Assembly (NCBI RefSeq): GCF_025371035.1
Contig: NZ_JANZXB010000001.1
Span: 496,001-560,000, forward strand
Length of the DNA stretch: 64,000 nt
Reading direction: 5' to 3'
Source of the DNA: Sphingomonas sp. LC-1
Lineage (GTDB): Bacteria; Pseudomonadota; Alphaproteobacteria; Sphingomonadales; Sphingomonadaceae
The notes under the pieces: generated by a model
Seen by the model: only the letters and a program-made list of their open reading frames with translations
Told to the model about the DNA's origin: nothing
Databases searched by the model: none
Translations under genes and position numbers: made by a program
Shown here: piece by piece, positions 52,826 to 61,844 of the stretch
How the letters are laid out: the number at the start of each line of letters is the position of its first letter
Numbering within the stretch: position 1 is the first letter of the stretch

Positions 52826-53714
52826 CGCTCTGGCGCCACTCCGCTCCGATCAGCCTCGCGAGACGGGGAACATCCTTGCCGGCATCGCCCGTCATCCGGA
52901 CGACACCCGTGACGTTGCGATCGACCAGTGGCCCCTCCACCGCGATGCGAACGCCATAGGCCGATTGCAATCGTGCAGCAATCGCCCCCACCGTCTCCCG
53001 GTCGAAATCGAGCAAGCCGCCGCGCCACCCCCCGATGGCGGACGGATCGATCGCAACGCGGCGCAGGCTATGGCGCGCTTCGTCCAGCCGAATTCCCTGC
53101 CCCGCCGTCAGTGCGACCTGCTGTCCCAGTGGAGCCAGCGACACCGATCCCTCGGCCACCGCGACGTCCAGCCGGGTTCCCGCACGGCGCACGTCGAACA
53201 CCGTGCCCATGTCGCGGATCACGACCGCGCCCGAATGGAGTTCGAACGGCGCGGACGGGTCGTGCCGGACATGGAACAGCGCCTGCCCGGTCTCCAGCGT
53301 GGCGACGCGGGTGTCGTTACGATCGTAGCGGAGGCGCGATCCCCCGGCGAGCTCGATCCGGGTGCCGTCGTTGAGCGCGATCTGGCGGGTTTCCCCTGCC
53401 CGCGTCTGCTCGACCCGAATGTCCGGGCCGCGGTTCAACATCGTCGGGCCGGCGACGAGAGCGACAGCCGCCGCCACCCCGCCGAGCAGCCACCAGCGCC
53501 CCCAGCCGGCATTGTCATTGACTGCCTCAATCGGAGGAGCAGGTTCCACGGCCGCCGTCGGCGGGACCAGCAACGCATCGGCCATCGCGACCGCGTCATA
53601 GGCGCGTGCGTTGGCCGGGCTTTCTTCCAGCCACGCGGCAAAGGCGTCCCATTCGGCCGCGCTCATGTCACGCTGCCGGATGTGCCAGTCGATCGCCTGT
53701 TCCTCACGCGTCAC
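52785..53714 (-). CDS. FecR-type anti-sigma factor
   Basis: A 309-residue inner-membrane regulator. The cytoplasmic N-terminal domain (DUF4880-like: DWHIRQRDMSAAEWDAFAAWLEES) binds the sigma factor. One membrane helix follows (WWLLGGVAAAVALVAGP, about residues 85-101), and the periplasmic FecR domain (QIALNDGTRIELAGGSRL, FELHSGAVVIRDMGTVFDV) meets the receptor's STN domain at its C terminus. GTG at 53714 overlaps the sigma gene stop; the longer ATG frame upstream is the sigma gene read out of frame. Its order between sigma and receptor genes is the classic fecIRA order. Confidence 0.87.
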   Translation of the reverse strand: MTREEQAIDWHIRQRDMSAAEWDAFAAWLEESPANARAYDAVAMADALLVPPTAAVEPAPPIEAVNDNAGWGRWWLLGGVAAAVALVAGPTMLNRGPDIRVEQTRAGETRQIALNDGTRIELAGGSRLRYDRNDTRVATLETGQALFHVRHDPSAPFELHSGAVVIRDMGTVFDVRRAGTRLDVAVAEGSVSLAPLGQQVALTAGQGIRLDEARHSLRRVAIDPSAIGGWRGGLLDFDRETVGAIAARLQSAYGVRIAVEGPLVDRNVTGVVRMTGDAGKDVPRLARLIGAEWRQSGGDWILRASDGDR

Positions 53715-54262
53715 TCGTCCGCGCTCCTTTCGAGGACATGACGATGCGGTGACGTGCAATCCGCACCCTCCATCTCCCGATTTTCCTGCAAAAAATGATA
53801 GGCCCGGCGCAACAGTTTCTCGACCGCGCTGACGGTGATGCCCATCCGGTCGGCGATCATCCGTTGCGGCTGATCCTCGAAGCGGAAAAGCGTAAAGGCC
53901 TGGCGCATCCGCTCGGGCATTTGCGCGATCCGCGCCTGGGCCTGTGCCAGTTCGCCCCGCGCCGCGACGATGCGTTCGGGGTCGGCATATTCCTCCGATT
54001 GGGGCTGGACTTCTTCCCATGCCCCCTCGCGGGCACCGCGTCGGGCGGCGGCAATCCGGCGATCGGTGGCGAGGTTGGTCGCCATACGGCAGAAAAAGGG
54101 AATGGGCTGTTCGACATGCCCCCCCTCCAGCGCAGCGATGCGCAGCCAGAGATCCTGAAGCGCGTCCTCGGCATCCTCCACCGAGCCGAGCCGGGCCGCC
54201 AACAGGCGACGCAGCAGCGGTCGCGCCTCCATGAACTGGCCTTCCAGACCCGTATCGCCCAA
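53711..54262 (-). CDS. ECF sigma factor, FecI type
   Basis: A 183-residue RNA polymerase sigma factor. Region 2 is GSVEDAEDALQDLWLRIAAL with the -10 contact part following (FFCRMATNLATDRRI). Region 4 is QMPERMRQAFTLFRFEDQPQRMIADRMG, read here as two adjoining parts with the helix-turn-helix ADRMGITVSAVEKLLRRAY. TTG at 54262 is used because GLEGQFMEARPLLRRLL aligns with the start of related sigma factors; ATG at 54232 with GGAAGG upstream is an alternative. It would direct transcription of the receptor gene once FecR signals. It begins 15 bp after the deacetylase stop, so it may be cotranscribed with it. Confidence 0.87.
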   Translation of the reverse strand: MGDTGLEGQFMEARPLLRRLLAARLGSVEDAEDALQDLWLRIAALEGGHVEQPIPFFCRMATNLATDRRIAAARRGAREGAWEEVQPQSEEYADPERIVAARGELAQAQARIAQMPERMRQAFTLFRFEDQPQRMIADRMGITVSAVEKLLRRAYHFLQENREMEGADCTSPHRHVLERSADE

Positions 54263-54277
54263 TCCACCGCCCTCTGG

Positions 54278-55078
54278 TCAGGCGGCGAAGGCCAGCCCGC
54301 GTTGCGCCGCCATGTCCGAAACCGAAACCCCGCGCAAGACATCGGCCTCGTCCCGCCGTGCCGCCGCGATGGCGTCACCCGGCCGCATACCCGCGCCGGG
54401 GTGACACATGACCAGGTGAAAGCGACCCGCCCGATCGAGAAAAGACGGAAGGGCCTGCGCAAAGCGGCCGTCAAAGCCATAATGCCCGGCAAAGCCGTCA
54501 TTGCAGCGCAGCCCCGCCGCCCCGGCATCGCGGCGCAATCCGCGCGAGTGAAAGGCGCTGCCGATCGCCTTGCCGCGCCAAGGCCGACCGAGCAGTGCGG
54601 CGACTTTGTCCTCGCAGGTGCGAAGCCAGGCGTCCGGCGCGCGGCGACGCGTGGTGGACAGCACGATCGGGCGGATGCCGGGAAGCGCGTGCGAATGCTG
54701 ATGCCCGTCGACAAAGGCGGGCGGACGCCCCATCGCCTCCTCGAAACGGTCGAACTGCGCCTCGACCTCGCGGGCGATCTCTGCCGGATCCAGCCGCCCG
54801 CGCGCAGCCAGCCGGGTCAGCGGGTCGATCCCTGGCATCACCCCATCACGGGTAAAGCCATTGGGGTGGATCGGCGCCTCTTCGGTCAGCGTCAGGTGAA
54901 GCCCGATCTGCGCCGTGTCGGGCAGATCGCGCAGCATCGCGCTGTCCTCCGCCCAATTGGGGCGCAGCGTCATGCAACTCGTGGCGTTGAGCTTGCCGGC
55001 TTTCAGCAGTTCGGCGATGATCAGACTGTCTGCGGTCGAAAAGGCGAAATCGTCAGCGCATAGAATAAGCCGGTTCAC
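54278..55078 (-). CDS. ChbG/YdjC-family carbohydrate deacetylase
   Basis: A 266-residue metal-dependent deacetylase-like protein. LILCADDFAFS at the N terminus carries the two metal-binding aspartates, HLTLTEE and DGHQHSHALPGIRP supply the histidines, and LVMCHPG the final one. YdjC proteins remove acetyl groups from N-acetyl sugars such as chitin disaccharide or lipid-linked GlcNAc. It has no signal peptide. It overlaps the GT2 gene before it by 26 bp, and the pair resembles glycolipid or hopanoid-sugar modules in which a GlcNAc is added and then deacetylated. The substrate is unproven. Confidence 0.82.
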   Translation of the reverse strand: MNRLILCADDFAFSTADSLIIAELLKAGKLNATSCMTLRPNWAEDSAMLRDLPDTAQIGLHLTLTEEAPIHPNGFTRDGVMPGIDPLTRLAARGRLDPAEIAREVEAQFDRFEEAMGRPPAFVDGHQHSHALPGIRPIVLSTTRRRAPDAWLRTCEDKVAALLGRPWRGKAIGSAFHSRGLRRDAGAAGLRCNDGFAGHYGFDGRFAQALPSFLDRAGRFHLVMCHPGAGMRPGDAIAAARRDEADVLRGVSVSDMAAQRGLAFAA

Positions 55079-56039
55079 CCACCACTCCCGCCAGATTCTG
55101 ATAGGCCTTTTCGCGCATCCGCTCGGTGGTCAGCCGCCGGGCCGTCAGTCGGCGGGCCAGAAACGTGTAGAAGAACCAGTCCCCCGCGAACGGCGCGGCG
55201 ATGCTGTAGAGCAGGCGCTCGCTGAAGGTCCAGCGGATCGATTCCCGGTCCCGCTCCCGGTCGGAGGGCGTGCACCAGAAGCCGTCGGCATAACGCATCG
55301 TGCCGTGGCGCAGCACCCGGTGGATCACCTCATGATCCTCCAGCACGTAATTCCAGCGGCGCGGATCGAAACCGCCCGCCGCCTTCAGCGTCCTGGTGCA
55401 AAAGGCTTGCCCCGCACCGCCCGCATGGCATTGCCGAGGCAGCAGTCGCGCGGCCAGACGGATGGTCGCGGACTCGCGCCGACGCTCCGCTTCGCCATCA
55501 CCCGGTGCGATGAAATAGGCCCCCGCGACGACGCATCCGGGTCGTTCCAGCAGCGCCTGCGCCTCGGCCAGATAGGTCTCCGGGTACCGCGTATCGGCGT
55601 CGCACGTCGCGACGAAGCGCGTATGGACATGGTCGAGGCCGAGGCGCAGCGCGTTGATCTTGCCCGGCAATCCCTGATGCAGCAGGATATGGTCCAGGCC
55701 CAGCCGCTCGCACGCCTCCGCCGCTACCCGCGCGCTGGCGTCGAGCGAGCCATTGTCCACCAGCACCAGCCGAAAGCGCAGGCTCTGCCGCGCCAGACTT
55801 TCCAGCGTCGCCGCCAGTTCGGCCTCTTCGTTGAAGAAGGGCACGATCACCGTCCAACCTGGCGCGACATATGCCGGTGCCTGTTCCGTCTTGCCGGCAT
55901 TGGCGCAGGCCCTGACATTGCGCCAAGCCGCGCCTTCCGCATCGAGCAGCATCAACCCACCCCGCCCATGAAACCCAAAACAACCTCGTCGCCAAAGCCC
56001 CCGCCCGACAGCGTTTCCGCTCAAGTCGAGGTGTTTCAT
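55053..56039 (-). CDS. GT2 glycosyltransferase
   Basis: GT-A enzyme of about 328 residues. VIVPFFNEEAELAATLESL opens the fold and RFVATCDADTRYPETYL holds the DxD metal site. GGFDPRRWNYVLEDHEVIHR has the catalytic ED motif, and a helical, aromatic C terminus (ERLLYSIAAPFAGDWFFYTF) may touch the membrane. ATG at 56039 is chosen because longer frames lack a ribosome site; ATG at 55955 is a second possibility. It is the first gene of the minus-strand run that continues through the deacetylase, sigma, FecR and receptor genes, with 157 bp of divergent promoter space upstream. Confidence 0.8.
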   Translation of the reverse strand: MKHLDLSGNAVGRGLWRRGCFGFHGRGGLMLLDAEGAAWRNVRACANAGKTEQAPAYVAPGWTVIVPFFNEEAELAATLESLARQSLRFRLVLVDNGSLDASARVAAEACERLGLDHILLHQGLPGKINALRLGLDHVHTRFVATCDADTRYPETYLAEAQALLERPGCVVAGAYFIAPGDGEAERRRESATIRLAARLLPRQCHAGGAGQAFCTRTLKAAGGFDPRRWNYVLEDHEVIHRVLRHGTMRYADGFWCTPSDRERDRESIRWTFSERLLYSIAAPFAGDWFFYTFLARRLTARRLTTERMREKAYQNLAGVVGEPAYSMR

Positions 56040-56196
56040 AAGCCTGACGTCACCACCCCCGGCCGACCGGACATAGGTTAGGAAAAATTTTTCACCGGGC
56101 GGATGCGATGCCGATTTCCTTTGCGATCGGGCGACCGGCAATGACATGGGCGCTGCGAAGCCGGGGCCCCCGGCAGCCCACCCGGAACGGATCGAA

Positions 56197-57708
56197 ATGA
56201 CGGATCTGACGTCGCCCCGCTTGAACGCCAGCCGCTTTGCCACGCTCCGCCTCCTCGACAGGCCGACCGTCGTGGCGTTCGCGCTGCTGATCTTCGCCGT
56301 ACTGGTCCGCGCGCGCGATTACGGCAATCCGGTCGCGCATGTGGACGAGCAATATTATCTGCTGGTCGGCGATCGGCTGTTGCACGGCGCACGTCTCTAT
56401 ATCGATCTCTGGGATCGCAAGCCGCCGGGGCTGTTCCTGCTGTTCGCCGGTTTCCGCCTGCTGCCGGGGGATGGTTTCCTGGCCTATCAGCTGGTCGCCA
56501 CGCTGTGCGCCGCCGCGACGGGCTGGCTGATCTGGCTGGCGGCGCGGCGCATGACGCTGGCACCGCCCGCCGGGCTGGCGGCGGGCGCAGCCTATATCCT
56601 TTGGCTGCCATTGCTCAGCGGCGGGAGCGGCCAGTCGCCGGTCTTCTACAATCTGGCGATGACGGCGGCGGCGGTGCTCACGCTGGAACTCCCCCGCCTG
56701 GCCGAGCGGCGCGCGGTGGGCGCGATCGGGACGAGCGGTGTGGCGGCCTGCCTGCTGGCCGGTATCGCCATCCAGATCAAATATACCCCGTTGGTCGAAG
56801 GCGCGTTCTTCGGGCTTGCCCATCTCTGGTATCTCTGGCGGGCGCGAGCGAGCGTCCTCTCGCTGGGATTCGCGGCGCTGCTCTGGATGGTGCTGGGGCT
56901 GTTGCCGACGGCGTTGATCGTCCTGCAATATTGGATGAAGGGCCCGGCGGCGTTCGACGCCTTCTGGTTCGCCAACTTCACCTCGATCACGCTACGACGC
57001 GGCTATCCCATGGCGAAGATCGTCGGACGACTGGCGGGAATCGGGGGCCAGTTACTGCCGCTGATCGCCTGCGCCGTGATCGCGTGGCGCAAGGGGCCGC
57101 AAAGCCCCGCCATGACCCTGACCCGCATCTGGCTGATCTTCGCGCTGGTCGCCTTCGCGATGATCGGCGCGTTCTTCGACCATTATGCCTTGCCGCTGGT
57201 CGCCCCGCTTTCGCTCGCCGCCGTGCCCGCCTTCGCCATGGGGCGAAAGGCGATCGTCCCGGTCTCCCTGATCGGCACCGGGTTGTTCATCTTCCACGCC
57301 GCCACCAACGACCCGAGCGAGGGCGATGGCATCCGTCGCATGGCCAGGATGATGGCGGCCGTCGATGGCGCCGAATGTCCCTATGTCTTTGCCGGGGATT
57401 CCAGCCTCTATCATCTTTCGGGTGGCTGCGTGCCGACCGCCTATGCCTTCCCCTCCTCGCTCGCCTATGAGGCGGAGCGCGGGGCGATCGGGGTGGACGA
57501 GACGGCGGAGGTCGCGCGCATCCTGGCCCGCCGCCCGCCCGCCATCGTGACGCTGGACGATCCCTTCTCGCCCTGGAACGTCGCGACGCAAAGGCTGATG
57601 ATCCAGGCTCTCGCCCGCGACTATCGCCCGGTAATGGCGGTCCCGCGCGAAGGACGGCACGAAGTCCTGTATGTCCGCCGCGACCGGCTCGTTCCGCCCC
57701 TGAAATAA
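56197..57708 (+). CDS. GT-C-type membrane glycosyltransferase
   Basis: A polytopic inner-membrane protein of 503 residues with about ten helices. The first periplasmic loop has HVDEQYYLLVGDRLLHGARLY split by the family's acidic DE pair, as in PMT/ArnT/DUF2079-type transferases that use polyprenyl-phosphate sugars. A soluble C-terminal part (from about residue 390) follows. ATG at 56197 is used; ATG at 56146 is an alternative. It is divergent from the GT2/deacetylase run, so the three may act together on one glycolipid, but no target is visible. Confidence 0.72.
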   Translation: MTDLTSPRLNASRFATLRLLDRPTVVAFALLIFAVLVRARDYGNPVAHVDEQYYLLVGDRLLHGARLYIDLWDRKPPGLFLLFAGFRLLPGDGFLAYQLVATLCAAATGWLIWLAARRMTLAPPAGLAAGAAYILWLPLLSGGSGQSPVFYNLAMTAAAVLTLELPRLAERRAVGAIGTSGVAACLLAGIAIQIKYTPLVEGAFFGLAHLWYLWRARASVLSLGFAALLWMVLGLLPTALIVLQYWMKGPAAFDAFWFANFTSITLRRGYPMAKIVGRLAGIGGQLLPLIACAVIAWRKGPQSPAMTLTRIWLIFALVAFAMIGAFFDHYALPLVAPLSLAAVPAFAMGRKAIVPVSLIGTGLFIFHAATNDPSEGDGIRRMARMMAAVDGAECPYVFAGDSSLYHLSGGCVPTAYAFPSSLAYEAERGAIGVDETAEVARILARRPPAIVTLDDPFSPWNVATQRLMIQALARDYRPVMAVPREGRHEVLYVRRDRLVPPLK

Positions 57709-57783
57709 AAGCACGGTCGCGGTTGTTTTCGCTGACACCCCGCCCCATTTGCCGCGTCGAACCCTTTATGGAGCCGCAAGCGC

Positions 57784-58647
57784 ATGAGCGACGACGCCTA
57801 TACCCCGCCCGCCATCTGGACTTGGGACAAGGAGAGCGGCGGCCGCTTCGCCTCGATCAACCGGCCGATTGCGGGTGCGACGCACGACAAGCCCCTGCCC
57901 GTCGGTCGGCATCCGTTCCAGCTCTACTCAATGGGCACGCCCAACGGGGTGAAGGTCACGATCATGCTGGAGGAGTTGCTCGCCGCCGGTCATACGGACG
58001 CGGAATATGACGCGTGGTTGATCCGCATCGGCGAAGGCGACCAGTTCGGCAGCGGTTTCGTCGAGATCAATCCCAATTCAAAGATACCGGCACTGGTCGA
58101 CCATCGCGGCGACGAGCCGCTCGCCATCTTCGAATCCGGCGCGATCCTGACCCATCTGGCCGAGAGCTTCGGCGCCTTCCTGCCGACCGAGCCCGCCGCG
58201 CGGGCGCGGGTCCTGTCCTGGCTGTTCTGGCAGATGGGCAGCGCGCCGTTCCTGGGAGGCGGCTTCGGCCATTTCTATGCCTATGCGCCGGTGAAGATCG
58301 AATATGCGATCAACCGCTATGCCATGGAGGCCAAGCGTCAGCTCGACGTGCTGAACCGGCAACTGGAGCATCATCGCTATGTCGCGGGCGATGACTATAG
58401 CATCGCCGACATGGCGATCTGGCCCTGGTACGGGCAGCTCGTGCTGGGCGATCTCTATGGCGCGGCCGAGTTTCTGCAGGTGCAGGACTATGGCCATGTC
58501 ATTCGCTGGGCCCGTGAACTGGCCGCACGCCCGGCGGTCAAGCGCGGGCGAATGGTCAACCGCACCATGGGTGACCCCGCCGAGCAACTGCCCGAGCGGC
58601 ACGATGCCAGCGATTTCGAGACGCGGACCGCCGACAAGATCGGCTGA
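57784..58647 (+). CDS. yghU: YghU-like glutathione S-transferase family protein
   Basis: A 287-residue cytoplasmic protein of the YghU/YfcG nu-class. The N-terminal extension (AYTPPAIWTWDKESGGRFASINRP, here in part: TPPAIWTWDKESGG) is typical of YghU. The thioredoxin-like domain has FQLYSMGTPNGVKV with the Thr/Asn glutathione contacts, then INPNSKIPAL and IFESGAIL. The helical domain follows (YSIADMAIWPWYG). E. coli YghU reduces disulfide bonds with glutathione and has peroxidase activity. The gene appears to stand alone, between the GT-C gene and a hairpin. Confidence 0.88.
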   Translation: MSDDAYTPPAIWTWDKESGGRFASINRPIAGATHDKPLPVGRHPFQLYSMGTPNGVKVTIMLEELLAAGHTDAEYDAWLIRIGEGDQFGSGFVEINPNSKIPALVDHRGDEPLAIFESGAILTHLAESFGAFLPTEPAARARVLSWLFWQMGSAPFLGGGFGHFYAYAPVKIEYAINRYAMEAKRQLDVLNRQLEHHRYVAGDDYSIADMAIWPWYGQLVLGDLYGAAEFLQVQDYGHVIRWARELAARPAVKRGRMVNRTMGDPAEQLPERHDASDFETRTADKIG

Positions 58648-58654
58648 CCTGCCA

Positions 58655-58681
58655 ATCCTCCCCATCGCTGATGGGGAGGAT
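58655..58681. repeat. Perfect 12-bp stem hairpin
   Basis: ATCCTCCCCATC (58655-58666) pairs perfectly with GATGGGGAGGAT (58670-58681) around a three-base loop, eight bases after the yghU stop. It is followed by CAAAAATG, with no T run, so it is either a weak terminator or a REP-like repeat. It lies about 75 bp before the next gene. Confidence 0.6.
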
Positions 58682-58755
58682 CAAAAATGACGGGCCGATG
58701 TCATCTGCCGCGAATGGGTTGATCCCTGCGGCCGTCTGCGCCTTAAGTCCTTGCC

Positions 58756-61149
58756 ATGCTCCCCCGCTTCTTCCTCCCGCGCCCTCTTCTGACGCTGGCG
58801 CTAGCCGCCGCCGCTCTGGTCGAAAGCCCGCTCTGCGCGGCCGACCCGGCCCCCTTCGACCTGCCCGGCCCGGCCTTGCGGATCGCGGTGACGCGCGGCG
58901 ACAAGACGCTGCCCATAGCCGAGGTGCCCAATCTCGCTGCTGGCGATCGCCTGACCATCGAGGCGGATCTGCCGAGCGACCAGCGGGCGCATTACATCCT
59001 ATTCTCCGCCTTTCTCAGCGGTGCGACCAATCCGCCGCCCAAGAATTGGGTCCAGTCCGCCGAGACTTGGAAGGCCAAGGACAAGGATCGCCGCCTGACC
59101 TTGACCGTGCCCAAGGGCGCGCGGCAGATGGCGCTGTTCCTGGTGCCGGAGACCGGCGGCGCATCGGGCACGATCGTCGATGCCGTGCGCGACCGCCCCG
59201 GCGAGTTCGTCCGCGCGGTACAGGATCTGAACCAGGCCTCGCTCGACCGCTCTCGCCTCAACGCCTTCGTCGCGGCGATCCGGGCCCAGGAAAACAGCCA
59301 TCCCGAATTTCTGCGCACCCTCGCCCCGGCGCTGTCCAACAGCCTGGCGATCAAACTGAACCCCGATTGCCTGGCCCGCGTCATCGAGTTGCAGGCGGCC
59401 TGTCTTCTTGAAAATCGCGATTCGCTGGTGCTGGCGGATATTCACAGCAGCTCGATGACCGACACGCTGATCGGCGCACCGACCGACCTGGCATTGCAAC
59501 TCAGCTATACGCGCGAGGCCGGGCTGGGTTATTACAGCCCTTATATCGGTGTGATCCGCGACATTGCCCGCGTGTTCGGCGCGTTCGGCAATCCGCAATT
59601 CGGCTATCTGCCCACGCTCGCGACGCGCGAGGGGGATCGGCTGTCGCTGCTGCTTAACGCCGCACCGTCCTTCGCCAAGCCCAAATCGGTGCTGGTCGCC
59701 GCGATGCCGGCCATCGACGCGGTCAGCCCGCCGCGTCTGCGCGTGACCGGGGATCAGCCCCTCTGCGGTGCCCGCCCCGGCCTGGTCCTGCCGGTCGAGG
59801 GTGCGCCGCTCATCTATTCGACTGCCTTTGCCCGTAACATGACGGTGTCGCTGACCAGCGCGGACGGCAAGACGATCGACCTGCCCGTCCGGGCACGGGC
59901 GGACCGGGGCGGCTATGTGCTGACCGAACCGCTGCCCGCCGGTGGCCTGTCGGGCAAGGTCACCGCCAAGCTGCACGGCCAATGGGGTTTCGACGGGTTC
60001 GAGGGGCCCAGCTTTACCTTGCAATTCCCCGACGGCGGGGCATGGCGCGCGGGCGATGCGGGGCAGAGCTTGGTCGTCGGCCGCGACAATGCGGTGACGC
60101 TGACCGGCCCCGCCGCCGCCTGCGTCACCGGGGTCACCATGCGATCGCCCGGCGGCGCGGCACAGCCCGTGTCCTTCACGCTTCGCGGCAATGACGGCAT
60201 CGCCGTCACCCTGCCGTTGAAGAACGCGCGCGGTGGCGACGTCACGCTGGAGGTGCAACAGATCGGCGATCCGGCTCCGCGCACCGTCACCTTGCGCGCC
60301 TATTCGCCCGCCAGCCGGATCGACACGGTGACGCTGGCCAAGGGGGACCGGTTCGTGACGCTGACCGGCCAGCGCTTGGACGAGATTGCCGGGGTCGAGG
60401 TGGGCGACGTGCGCCTGTCACCCGATCAGGTGACGCGCGAGGGGGATAGCGATCGGCTGATCGCGACCGCCGCCGACGGCCGCCTGCCCGATGGGAACAG
60501 CGCCAGGATACGACTGGACGACGGCCGGACCCTGTCGGTGCCGATCACGCCCGCGCCGCCGCGCCCCGCCGCGACGCTGATCGCGCGCAGCCTGACGCCC
60601 AAGGATGCCGCGGGCGCCGTCACGCTCGCGACGCGGGACGAGGCCGTCCTGCCCGACCATAGCCGCCTGACCTTCTCGATCCGCGCCGCCGAGGGCACGC
60701 GGCTGGCCCCGACCGACGCGGTCGAGGTCGCCACCACCGATGGCAACACCAGCGTCATGCTGGAGGGCGGACGCGACGTTCGCCTGTCCTCGCCCGACAT
60801 CGCGGTCGCGACGCTCGATCCGGCGCGGCTGGGGCCGGCGGCGGCGGGCCCGCTCCGTTATAGGATCGTGCGCGGGCCCGTCAGGGGTGACTGGGCACCG
60901 CTCGCCACGCTGGTGCGACTGCCCCGGATCGATGCTGTCGCCTGTACGACGGACGGTTGCCAGATGTCCGGCAGCGACCTTTTCCTGATCGAGCGGGTCG
61001 CGGCCAGCGCCGACATGACCGGGGCGATCAGCGTTCCGCCGGGCTTCACGGCGGCGCGGTTGACGGTGCCGCAGCCGCAGAATGGCGGGCTGAGCCTGAC
61101 GCTGCGCGATGCGCCGGGGGTGGTGTTCGCCTTGTCGCAAAAGCCGTAA
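58756..61149 (+). CDS. Large exported protein of unknown function
   Basis: A 797-residue protein with a signal peptide (FLPRPLLTLALAAAALVESPLCAA). I do not recognise a family. The first 130 residues look like a beta domain (AVTRGDKTLPIAEVPNLAAGD), then a helical part (about 140-300) with HSSSMTDTLIGAP. The second half is a string of beta-rich, Ig-like stretches rich in Gly, Asp and Thr. Two cysteines near the end (CTTDGC) could form a disulfide. There is no membrane anchor or sorting motif at the C terminus. A periplasmic or surface scaffold or adhesin-like role is possible but unproven. Confidence 0.6.
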   Translation: MLPRFFLPRPLLTLALAAAALVESPLCAADPAPFDLPGPALRIAVTRGDKTLPIAEVPNLAAGDRLTIEADLPSDQRAHYILFSAFLSGATNPPPKNWVQSAETWKAKDKDRRLTLTVPKGARQMALFLVPETGGASGTIVDAVRDRPGEFVRAVQDLNQASLDRSRLNAFVAAIRAQENSHPEFLRTLAPALSNSLAIKLNPDCLARVIELQAACLLENRDSLVLADIHSSSMTDTLIGAPTDLALQLSYTREAGLGYYSPYIGVIRDIARVFGAFGNPQFGYLPTLATREGDRLSLLLNAAPSFAKPKSVLVAAMPAIDAVSPPRLRVTGDQPLCGARPGLVLPVEGAPLIYSTAFARNMTVSLTSADGKTIDLPVRARADRGGYVLTEPLPAGGLSGKVTAKLHGQWGFDGFEGPSFTLQFPDGGAWRAGDAGQSLVVGRDNAVTLTGPAAACVTGVTMRSPGGAAQPVSFTLRGNDGIAVTLPLKNARGGDVTLEVQQIGDPAPRTVTLRAYSPASRIDTVTLAKGDRFVTLTGQRLDEIAGVEVGDVRLSPDQVTREGDSDRLIATAADGRLPDGNSARIRLDDGRTLSVPITPAPPRPAATLIARSLTPKDAAGAVTLATRDEAVLPDHSRLTFSIRAAEGTRLAPTDAVEVATTDGNTSVMLEGGRDVRLSSPDIAVATLDPARLGPAAAGPLRYRIVRGPVRGDWAPLATLVRLPRIDAVACTTDGCQMSGSDLFLIERVAASADMTGAISVPPGFTAARLTVPQPQNGGLSLTLRDAPGVVFALSQKP

Positions 61150-61276
61150 GGGGTTTGCCTTGGCCGCCGCTCCGGCTTGACGGAGATTGGCGGGCGGCAC
61201 CGCCGGGAGGACCGAAACCAAGGGACTATGCCATAGCTCGGTTCACCAGCTCAAAGGGCTGTCGGCGATCCCCTTT

Positions 61277-61735
61277 TCACGCCGCCTTCCCGTCGCCGCC
61301 GCCCTCTCGCTGTTCGAGCGCCAGACGCAATGCGCGCACTTCGCCGCGAAGTGCGGTCAGGTCGTCCATCGCCATCCCGGACCGGGAGATGATCTCCTCG
61401 CCCAGGCAGCCGCACTGGTCGCGCAGGGCATGGCCCGCCGGGGTTAGACGCACACGCACCTGACGCTCGTCCTGCGGATCGCGCTCGCGCATCAGCTGCC
61501 CGCTAGCCTCCAGCCGTTTGACCAGCGGCGTCACCGTGCTGGACTCCAGCCCCAGCCGCTGGGCGATGGCACCGATGGTCCGGCCATCCTCTTCCCATAG
61601 GACGTGCAGCGCCAAATATTGCGGATAGGTCAGGCCAAGCTGGTCGAGCATCGGCTTATAGGTGCGCTGGACCGCCATATTGGCCGCGTACAGTGCGAAG
61701 CATAACTGATCGTCCAGCGGCCACGGCACCGACAT
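61277..61735 (-). CDS. ohrR: OhrR organic-peroxide-sensing repressor
   Basis: MarR-family repressor of 152 residues, divergent from ohr. Cys12 in [12 protein letters not shown] is the reactive peroxide-sensing cysteine, and two more cysteines near the C terminus (DQCGCLGEE) suggest the 2-Cys mechanism known from Xanthomonas OhrR. The winged helix has [26 protein letters not shown] at 61735 (MSVPWPLDD) is preferred over ATG at 61741 because GGGAG is then seven bases upstream. On oxidation it would leave the twin operators in the intergenic region. Confidence 0.88.
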   Translation of the reverse strand: MSVPWPLDDQLCFALYAANMAVQRTYKPMLDQLGLTYPQYLALHVLWEEDGRTIGAIAQRLGLESSTVTPLVKRLEASGQLMRERDPQDERQVRVRLTPAGHALRDQCGCLGEEIISRSGMAMDDLTALRGEVRALRLALEQREGGGDGKAA

Positions 61736-61764
61736 CCACATTCTCCCGAAATCACAAAATGCAT

Positions 61765-61824
61765 ATCGCGATAAAAGAAGGGCTGGACAAGCCCGATCAC
61801 TCGCGCCATTTATGTATCGCGATA
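61765..61824. promoter_or_regulatory. Twin OhrR operators
   Basis: The same perfect palindrome TATCGCGATA occurs twice in the ohrR-ohr gap, at 61765-61774 and 61815-61824, exactly 50 bp apart. One lies near each promoter. Repeats shared by both sides of a divergent regulator/target pair are the expected pattern for OhrR binding. Confidence 0.7.
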
Positions 61825-61844
61825 ACAATTATCGGAGACCAGAT

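Noticed and set aside
54278-55078. ChbG-like gene as part of a chitobiose operon
   Set aside because: No chitobiose transporter or GH4/GH20 gene is adjacent; its partners are a glycosyltransferase and a FecI/FecR set.
61277-61828. Longer start for ohrR
   Set aside because: The extension would run across both operator palindromes and adds residues not found in OhrR proteins.
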